NCBI GenBank assembly: GCA_945860725.1
Contig: CAMAQZ010000008.1
Location: 1-59,419 of the forward strand
Origin: Klebsiella pneumoniae
GTDB lineage: Bacteria; Pseudomonadota; Gammaproteobacteria; Steroidobacterales; Steroidobacteraceae
Length of the DNA stretch: 59,419 nucleotides
Direction: 5' to 3'
In this document: positions 53,925 to 59,419 of the stretch, one piece after another
How the letters are laid out: each line of letters starts with the position of its first letter
Numbering within the stretch: position 1 is the first letter of the stretch
The notes under the pieces: model-generated
What the model was told of the DNA's origin: nothing
Seen by the model: the letters and a program-made list of their open reading frames with translations, nothing else
Databases searched by the model: none
Position numbers and translations under genes: made by a program

Positions 53925-55460
53925 ATGCGCAACCTGATCCTCGTCCTCGTCGATCAACTCGACCGTCGCTCCGCGGCCTTCGACGGTTTCGATCCGGCGC
54001 AGGACCGGGTATGGATGGCCGAGGCGCCTCACGATTCGACCCCGCTGCGCTCGAGCCTCGTCCGCATCGCGCTGTTCCTCGCCTGCATGCGCCACTTCCG
54101 CGATGCACTGCGCGATGAAGGGATGGTCATCGAATACAGTCCGCGCAGTCGCAGCGGCAGTCTGGCCGAGATGCTGGCGGCGGACCTCGCGCGGTTGCGT
54201 CCGCAGGCCGTGGTGTTGATGGAGCCCGGGGATTGGGGCCTGCGCGAGGCGCTGCGTGGCGTACTCCGCGAGTCGGGTGTGCAGGTGCTCGAGCGCGAGG
54301 ACCGCCATTTCCTCTGCTCGGGTGACGAATTCGCCGCCCATGCCCGCGGCCGCAAACAGCTGCGCATGGAGTTCTTCTACCGCGAGATGCGTCGCCGACA
54401 CGGTGTGCTGCTCGATGCCGAGGGTGAGCCCGAAGGCGGCGCGTGGAACTACGATGCCGAGAACCGCAAGGCCTTCGGTCGCGAAGGGCCGGGTGCGCTG
54501 GGTCTCGTCGCGCCGGTCACTTTCGCGCCCGACGCACTGACGCGCGAGGTGCTCAAGGAGGTCTCGGCGGCCTATGCGGACCATCCGGGCGCGCTCGCCG
54601 ACTTCGACTGGCCGGTGACCCGCGAGCAGGCGCTGCAGGCGCTCACCGATTTCGTCGACCACCGGCTTGCGGCGTTCGGCGATTGGCAGGATGCGATGTG
54701 GACGGGTGAGCCTTGGTTGTTCCATTCGCGCCTCTCTGCGGCGCTCAACCTCAAGCTGCTCGACCCGCGCGAGGTGTTGACCGCTGTCGAGGCGGCTTAT
54801 CGGGCAGGTCATGCACCGCTCGCAGCTGCCGAGGGTTTCATCCGCCAAGTGCTTGGTTGGCGCGAATACGTACGCGGCATCTACTGGCTGCAGATGCCAG
54901 ATTATCTTGAGCGCAACTCGCTCGGTGCGGTGCAGCCACTGCCAGCGCTCTATTGGAGCGGCGACACCGATATGGTCTGCTTGCGCGAGGCGGTAGGACA
55001 GACGCTGCGCTACGGCTACGCCCACCACATCCAACGATTGATGGTCACTGGACTGTTCGCGCTGTTGGTCGGTGTCGATCCGCGCGAGGTGCACCGGTGG
55101 TACCTCGCGGTCTACGTCGATGCGCACGAGTGGGTCGAACTGCCGAACACGCTCGGTATGTCGCAGTACGCCGACGGCGGCGTGATGGCCTCCAAGCCCT
55201 ATATCGCATCCGGTCGCTACATCGACCGCATGAGCAACCATTGCCGCAGTTGCCGCTACGATCCGGCGCTCTCCACCGGTGAGAAGGCCTGTCCGTTCAC
55301 CACGCTTTATTGGGATTTCCTGCTGCGCCACGAGACCAGGCTTGCCGCCAACCCGCGCATGGGCATGCAGGTGCGCAACCTCGGGCGCTTGGACGCCGAT
55401 GCGCGCAACGCCATCCGCCAGCAGGCCTCGGCGCTGCGTGGGCGCCTGAGCGGCGGGTAG
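53925..55460 (+). CDS. FeS-type photolyase/cryptochrome (PhrB/CryB, (6-4) photolyase-like)
   Basis: A 511-residue member of the bacterial cryptochrome/(6-4) photolyase family (COG3046). The four cysteines that hold the [4Fe-4S] cluster can be placed: C352 (DTDMVCLREAVGQT), C440 and C443 (NHCRSCRYDP) and C456 (EKACPFTTLYW). Their spacing is the same as C350/C438/C441/C454 of Agrobacterium PhrB. The FAD pocket shows in YGYAHHIQRLMVTGLFALL and DAHEWVELPNTLGMSQYADGG. It repairs (6-4) photoproducts or acts as a light sensor. A second, class I photolyase lies at 1318-2676. Confidence 0.95.
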   Translation: MRNLILVLVDQLDRRSAAFDGFDPAQDRVWMAEAPHDSTPLRSSLVRIALFLACMRHFRDALRDEGMVIEYSPRSRSGSLAEMLAADLARLRPQAVVLMEPGDWGLREALRGVLRESGVQVLEREDRHFLCSGDEFAAHARGRKQLRMEFFYREMRRRHGVLLDAEGEPEGGAWNYDAENRKAFGREGPGALGLVAPVTFAPDALTREVLKEVSAAYADHPGALADFDWPVTREQALQALTDFVDHRLAAFGDWQDAMWTGEPWLFHSRLSAALNLKLLDPREVLTAVEAAYRAGHAPLAAAEGFIRQVLGWREYVRGIYWLQMPDYLERNSLGAVQPLPALYWSGDTDMVCLREAVGQTLRYGYAHHIQRLMVTGLFALLVGVDPREVHRWYLAVYVDAHEWVELPNTLGMSQYADGGVMASKPYIASGRYIDRMSNHCRSCRYDPALSTGEKACPFTTLYWDFLLRHETRLAANPRMGMQVRNLGRLDADARNAIRQQASALRGRLSGG

Positions 55461-55515
55461 CCCGGCAGTCCGACGATCCGTCCGTAGCGCCTTCGGTCCG
55501 TAGTAACCTACGCCC

Positions 55516-56337
55516 ATGACCTCCTCCGCCCACAACCTCACACAGCGCTTTCCGAAGCGCCGCGCCTTCATCACGGGAGCCGCGAGCGGTCTCGGGCTTG
55601 CGTGCGCCGAGTCCTTGGCCCGTGAGGGCTGGCAACTGTTCCTGACCGACGTCGACGCTGGGCGTCTCGATCTCGTCACGCAGAGCTTCCGACGCGATGG
55701 CGCGCAGGTGATGTCATCACCTTGCGATGTCCGTGACGCGGCCGCCGTGCAGGCCGTGGTGGATGCAGCGGTCGAGGTCGCAGGCGGGATCGATGTCGCG
55801 ATCCACTGCGCCGGTGTCTCGGTGGCCGGCCGCTTCCACGAGACCTCGCCGGAGGACTGGGATTGGTGCTTCGACATCAACGTGAGCGGCGTGGCGAACT
55901 CCTGCCGGGCGGTGATCCGCCACATGGCGCGCGGACCGGGCGGCCTGATCATCAACATCGCGAGCGTCGCCGGTTTCTGCGCAGGTCCGCAGATGTCGGC
56001 CTACAACGCCTCGAAGGCCGCGGTGATCGCGTTGAGCGAGACACTGATGCAGGAGTATGGGGCCTACGGAGTACGCACGATGGTGGTGATGCCGGCGTTC
56101 TTCCGTACCAGCATCATCGACAACGGCCGCGGCCCCGCACGGGTGCTCGATGCCGCACGCAAGCTGGTCGACAAGTCCAACCTCGAGGCCCCGGAGGTCG
56201 CCGAGGCGATCTTGATGGCGGCCTCGCGCGGACGCACGCATCTCGTCTATCCGCCGAAGTACCGGGGCCTTTGGTGGCTCAAGCGCTTCATACCGCAGCG
56301 TTGGCACCAGATCTTCCCGCGCTTGACTCGGCGCTGA
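55516..56337 (+). CDS. Short-chain dehydrogenase/reductase
   Basis: A 273-residue classical SDR. The NAD(P) site is [19 protein letters not shown]; the NCAG-equivalent is [10 protein letters not shown]; and the catalytic set is S in INIASVAGF with Y-x-x-x-K in [14 protein letters not shown]. The C-terminal 60 residues ([22 protein letters not shown]) are basic and aromatic and may touch the membrane. Substrate unknown. It is on the same strand as the following VOC and hydrolase genes. Confidence 0.92.
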   Translation: MTSSAHNLTQRFPKRRAFITGAASGLGLACAESLAREGWQLFLTDVDAGRLDLVTQSFRRDGAQVMSSPCDVRDAAAVQAVVDAAVEVAGGIDVAIHCAGVSVAGRFHETSPEDWDWCFDINVSGVANSCRAVIRHMARGPGGLIINIASVAGFCAGPQMSAYNASKAAVIALSETLMQEYGAYGVRTMVVMPAFFRTSIIDNGRGPARVLDAARKLVDKSNLEAPEVAEAILMAASRGRTHLVYPPKYRGLWWLKRFIPQRWHQIFPRLTRR

Positions 56338-56357
56338 CCATCCTTCCCGAGGCACCC

Positions 56358-56783
56358 ATGCTGGCACCCTTCCACCTCGCGATACCGGTGCACGACATCG
56401 CTGCCGCGCGCGCGTTCTACGGCGTGCGTTTCGGCTGTCCCGAGGGGCGCTCGGCCACCGGGTGGGTCGATTTCGATTTCTTTGGGCACCAGTTGGTCGC
56501 CCACCTCGATCCGTCACGCGAGGCGTTCGTGCCTGCCGCGCACAGCAACCGCGTCGATGGCCACGATGTGCCGGTGCCGCATTTCGGTGTGGTGCTCGGC
56601 TGGCAGGATTGGCAAGGCTTGGCGGCACGCCTGGTCGCCGAGGGCACCGATTTCATCATCTCGCCCGGCATCCGTTTCGCCGGCGAGGTCGGTGAACAGG
56701 CGACCTTCTTCCTGTACGACCCCTCGGGCAATGCGCTCGAGTTCAAGGCCTTCCGCGACCCGTCGCGGCTGTTCGCAAAATAA
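56358..56783 (+). CDS. VOC-family (glyoxalase/dioxygenase-fold) protein
   Basis: A 141-residue protein of two beta-alpha-beta-beta-beta modules, starting [21 protein letters not shown] and ending [20 protein letters not shown]. Possible metal ligands are H6, the central PHFGVVL His and the late Glu in ALEFK, as in fosfomycin-resistance and dioxygenase-like VOC proteins. ATG at 56358 is 20 bp after the SDR stop. No specific substrate can be assigned. Confidence 0.88.
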   Translation: MLAPFHLAIPVHDIAAARAFYGVRFGCPEGRSATGWVDFDFFGHQLVAHLDPSREAFVPAAHSNRVDGHDVPVPHFGVVLGWQDWQGLAARLVAEGTDFIISPGIRFAGEVGEQATFFLYDPSGNALEFKAFRDPSRLFAK

Positions 56784-56814
56784 TGCGGGGCGATCGCGGA
56801 GACGGTGTGTGAGC

Positions 56815-57657
56815 ATGCGATCAGGGTCGGATCACCGCATCGCAGTGGGTGATGGGATCTCGCTCTTCTGCGGCGACCATGCCGGCCCTGCGCCGGTGTT
56901 GTGTCTGCCCGGTCTGACGCGCAACAGCCGCGACTTCGGGCCCTTGGCGCAGCATTTGTCGTCAGGCCGGCGGGTCTTGACCCCCGATCTGCGCGGCCGC
57001 GGTCGCTCAGACCGCGATCCGGACTGGCGTCGCTATCGTCTCGATATGTATGTCGCCGACATGATCGCGTTGCTCGACCATCTGGACATCGAAAAGGTCG
57101 TGGTGATCGGCACCTCCTTGGGGGGCTTGGTGGGGATGTTCATGGCGGCAGGTCATCGCGGGCGTGTCGCGGGGCTCGTGATGAACGATATCGGCCCGGA
57201 ACTCGATCCGCGCGGGATGCAGCGCATCGCGAGCGGCATGGACAAAGTCCGCCCTGTTGCGAGCTGGGCCGAGGCGGCAGCCGATGCCCGTGCGGCCAAC
57301 GCATCTGCACTACCGGATTACGACGACGCCGATTGGTCGCGTTTCGCGCACGCGGTCTATCGCGAAGAAGCCCCGCAGCGGATCGTCCGCGATGTGGACC
57401 CCATGATCGGTCAGGCGCTGCTCGAATCTTCGGTCTCGGCGCCTGATTTTTGGGTCGCGTTCGCGACCCTACAGGGTCTGCCGGTCCTGTGCTTGCGCGG
57501 CGCGACCAGCGATGTGCTCTCGGCTGATACGGTGCGTCGCATGCTGCACATCGTGCCGGGTATGCACGCCGAGACCATCGAAGGTCGAGGTCATGCGCCG
57601 ACGCTCGATGAACCCACGAGCAGGGCTGCGCTCGACCGGTTCCTGGCCAGGGTTTGA
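56815..57657 (+). CDS. Alpha/beta-fold hydrolase
   Basis: A 280-residue alpha/beta hydrolase. The oxyanion region is LCLPGLTRNSRDFGPLAQHL, the nucleophile elbow is VIGTSLGGLVGM (Ser), the acid is in the region LRGATSDVLSADT (Asp), and the His is in EGRGHAPTLDEP. The RGRGRSDRDPDWRRY segment after strand 4 is typical of esterase/epoxide hydrolase-like members. GTG at 56809 is an in-frame alternative start. Last gene of a run with the SDR and VOC genes. Confidence 0.9.
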   Translation: MRSGSDHRIAVGDGISLFCGDHAGPAPVLCLPGLTRNSRDFGPLAQHLSSGRRVLTPDLRGRGRSDRDPDWRRYRLDMYVADMIALLDHLDIEKVVVIGTSLGGLVGMFMAAGHRGRVAGLVMNDIGPELDPRGMQRIASGMDKVRPVASWAEAAADARAANASALPDYDDADWSRFAHAVYREEAPQRIVRDVDPMIGQALLESSVSAPDFWVAFATLQGLPVLCLRGATSDVLSADTVRRMLHIVPGMHAETIEGRGHAPTLDEPTSRAALDRFLARV

Positions 57658-57734
57658 GAGCCTGACGGACCGGATCAGTCGGAAAAACCGTAGGGTCTGT
57701 TCGGTTACACTGGTTCGGGCTTTCAGGAGACCGC

Positions 57735-59195
57735 ATGCAACACTCCGCCGTCACGGTCGCGACCATGGTCCTCTACATGGCGGTCTGCCTCGGGCTCGGG
57801 GTGCTGGCTTGGCGCCGTACCCGGACGCTCGGGGATTTCATCCTCGGGGGGCGCAGCCTCGGCAGTTGGGTGACGGCGCTCAGCGCCCAAGCCACCGACA
57901 TGAGCGGTTGGCTGTTGATGGGGTTGCCGGGTCTCGCGTACGCCTCGGGGTTCGATTCGGTCTGGCTGCTGCTGGGCCTCGCGGTCGGGACCTGGCTCAA
58001 CTGGCGTTGGGTGGCCGCACCCTTGCGCGAGGCGACAGAGCGGCTCGGTGATGCGCTGACGCTGCCCGATTACTTTGAACGCCGGTTCGAGGACGACAGT
58101 CGTCTGCTGCGGGTGCTGGTGGCGACATTCATACTCGTGTTCTTCGTCTTCTACACCAGTTCCGGGTTTGTGGCGGCCGGCCGCCTGTTCGAGGCGCTCT
58201 TCGGGTTGCCCTATGTCGAAGCGATGCTCTGGGGGACTGCGGCTATGCTGGCCTACACTTTCCTCGGGGGCTTCCTCGCCGTGTCCTGGTCGGATGTGCT
58301 GCAAGGCTCGCTGATGTTCGTCACCTTGGTGATGGTGGCTGCGCTCGGGCTTGCGCTGGTCGGTGGTCCGGGCGAGACCGTGACGCGGCTCCAGGCGCTC
58401 GATGCCTCGTTGCTCGACCCGTTCGCAGCCGATGGCGGGCAGACGCTCGGAGCGGTGGGTATCCTTTCTTTGGTTGCCTGGGGGCTCGGCTACGCCGGAC
58501 AACCGCACATTCTCGCGCGTTTCATGGCGGCGAGGTCGGTCGCCCACATCGCGACTGCGCGGCGGGTCGCGATGGTTTGGGTTATCGTCGTGCTGGTCGC
58601 TGCGGTGATCGTCGGGCTCACCGGTCGGCTGTTGTTGCCGCAGCCCCTCACCGGCACGGACATCGAGAAGGTGTTCATCGTGATGTCCACCACCTTCCTG
58701 CATCCCGTGCTCGCGGGGGTATGCCTGGCGGGCGTCATGGCCGCCATCATGAGCACCGCCTCGGCGCAGCTGCTGGTCGCTTCGTCGGCGTTCGCCCAGG
58801 ATTTCTATGGCAGCTTGTTCCGCCGCAGCGCAGGCCGCGCCGAGCTGCTGTGGGTCGGGCGGTCCGCCGTGCTCGGTATCGCAGCGCTCGCGTTCGTGCT
58901 GGCGCTCGACCCGGACAGCACCGTGCTCGGCCTCGTATCCTGGGCTTGGGCGGGTTTCGGAGCCGCCTTCGGCCCGGCGATTATCCTCTCGCTCTATTGG
59001 CCGCGCATGACCCGCAACGGGGCGCTCGCCGGCATCCTCGTCGGCGGTGTGACGGTGATCCTCTGGAAGCAGCTGGCAGGCCTCGGTGGGATCTTCGCGA
59101 TCTATGAGCTGCTGCCGGGGTTCCTGTTGTCCGCGTTCGCCATCCTGGTGGTGAGCCGCCTCGGCGCGCCGCTGGGCCGTACCTCTGCAGTTTGA
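57735..59195 (+). CDS. putP: Sodium/proline symporter
   Basis: A 486-residue sodium:solute symporter family protein with about 12-13 helices. ILGGRSLGSWVTALSAQATDMSGWLLMGLPG contains the PutP-type sodium and proline site (key residues S-A-x-A-T-D-M-S-G-W). Later blocks are LGGFLAVSWSDVLQGSLMF and AAIMSTASAQLLVASSAFAQD. AGGAGA precedes the ATG. It imports proline as nutrient or osmolyte. No putA is adjacent. Confidence 0.93.
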   Translation: MQHSAVTVATMVLYMAVCLGLGVLAWRRTRTLGDFILGGRSLGSWVTALSAQATDMSGWLLMGLPGLAYASGFDSVWLLLGLAVGTWLNWRWVAAPLREATERLGDALTLPDYFERRFEDDSRLLRVLVATFILVFFVFYTSSGFVAAGRLFEALFGLPYVEAMLWGTAAMLAYTFLGGFLAVSWSDVLQGSLMFVTLVMVAALGLALVGGPGETVTRLQALDASLLDPFAADGGQTLGAVGILSLVAWGLGYAGQPHILARFMAARSVAHIATARRVAMVWVIVVLVAAVIVGLTGRLLLPQPLTGTDIEKVFIVMSTTFLHPVLAGVCLAGVMAAIMSTASAQLLVASSAFAQDFYGSLFRRSAGRAELLWVGRSAVLGIAALAFVLALDPDSTVLGLVSWAWAGFGAAFGPAIILSLYWPRMTRNGALAGILVGGVTVILWKQLAGLGGIFAIYELLPGFLLSAFAILVVSRLGAPLGRTSAV

Positions 59196-59202
59196 GCCCA
59201 GC

Positions 59203-59419
59203 ATGCGTCCTGCTGCCGCTTTGCGCATTGCGACTTGCCGACCGTTGCCGGAGCCCGATCAGGACGAGGGCCTCTTGCTTGAGGCTTTGCGTGCGGCAGG
59301 CATCGATGCCGTGATGGCCGGTTGGCGTGGTGGTAGCACGGACTGGCGGGAGCCAGTACCGACGCTGCTGCGCTCGACTTGGGATTATCTGCATGCCGTC
59401 GACGACTTCGAGGCTTGGG
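59203..59419 (+). CDS. ATP-grasp domain protein, N-terminal part (cut by window edge)
   Basis: ATG at 59203 opens a frame that runs off the right edge (72 codons). The visible sequence, with LRIATCRPLPEPDQDEGLLL, an AGIDAVMAGWRG segment and LLRSTWDYLHAVDDFEAW, resembles the pre-ATP-grasp domain of small glutathione-synthetase/RimK-like enzymes, in which R-S-T-W-D-Y is well kept. It begins 7 bp after putP. The catalytic part is outside the window, so its reaction cannot be told. Confidence 0.7.
   Translation, partial: MRPAAALRIATCRPLPEPDQDEGLLLEALRAAGIDAVMAGWRGGSTDWREPVPTLLRSTWDYLHAVDDFEAW

Noticed and set aside
1-59419. Possibility of a genomic island, prophage or defence system
   Set aside because: No integrase, transposase, tRNA-flanked repeat, restriction, CRISPR or toxin-antitoxin gene was recognised, and codon use looks uniform by eye.

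Overview
The window is a dense, high-GC stretch of ordinary bacterial chromosome. Genes abut or overlap by 4 bp in many places, no gap without a gene exceeds 300 bases, and I see no rRNA, tRNA, insertion sequence, phage gene or CRISPR array. OxyR next to AhpC/AhpD, a GspB-like type II secretion protein, a rhombosortase, an MlaEFD-type lipid transport operon, long FadE and PutP point to a gammaproteobacterium, probably near Xanthomonadales/Nevskiales/Steroidobacterales. That placement is inference from gene content and base composition only.

Layout. 1-1300: tail of an acyl-CoA dehydrogenase, a secreted Cys-rich protein and a small membrane protein. 1318-4800: a CPD photolyase read with oxyR, facing ahpC-ahpD across a shared region that carries an OxyR-type operator. 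4888-9518: a YciI protein and an RND efflux pump with its lipoprotein adaptor. 9572-14317: a tightly packed five-gene minus-strand operon (Tat-exported nitrilase-fold protein, two bacterial PH-domain proteins, a MaoC hydratase, a 2-hydroxyacid dehydrogenase) ending in a terminator. 14461-18148: a small ORF, a DMT transporter, then zur divergent from a His-rich COG0523 GTPase followed by a WD40 protein, which looks like a zinc-starvation module. 18198-24785: a secreted M20 hydrolase, an orphan 2Fe-2S subunit, a 38-codon remnant of an MBL-fold nuclease coupled to an NTT/MFS-like transporter, a secreted protein of unknown function, a lipocalin-rhodanese fusion lipoprotein and a secreted amidohydrolase.

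24926-32164: a complete propionyl-CoA to succinyl-CoA operon (methylmalonyl-CoA mutase, MeaB, propionyl-CoA carboxylase beta and alpha, epimerase). 32173-37452: a single-chain FakA-FakB fatty-acid kinase with an orphan gspB, facing a phosphopantetheinyl transferase-rhombosortase pair, then dinB. 37511-41093: fadE and mdh. 41170-43371: a YtrA-type GntR/ABC operon with a clear promoter and operator. 43508-47793: dps, a double-CDGSH protein, and an MCE/Mla operon. 47832-53856: an ABC-F ATPase, a VanY-like peptidase, exonuclease III, glutathione reductase, a YqhA-like protein and a GNAT acetyltransferase. 53925-59419: an FeS-type photolyase/cryptochrome, SDR, VOC and alpha/beta-hydrolase genes, putP, and the start of an ATP-grasp protein cut by the window edge.

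Themes. Peroxide and UV defence recurs (oxyR, ahpCD, phr, dps, gor, xthA, dinB, FeS photolyase), as do fatty-acid and propionyl-CoA catabolism (acyl-CoA dehydrogenase tail, fadE, mutase operon, fatty-acid kinase, mdh) and envelope maintenance. The less ordinary observations are the lipocalin-rhodanese fusion coupled to an amidohydrolase, the PPTase-rhombosortase pair beside gspB, the zur/GTPase/WD40 module and the MBL-fold remnant.
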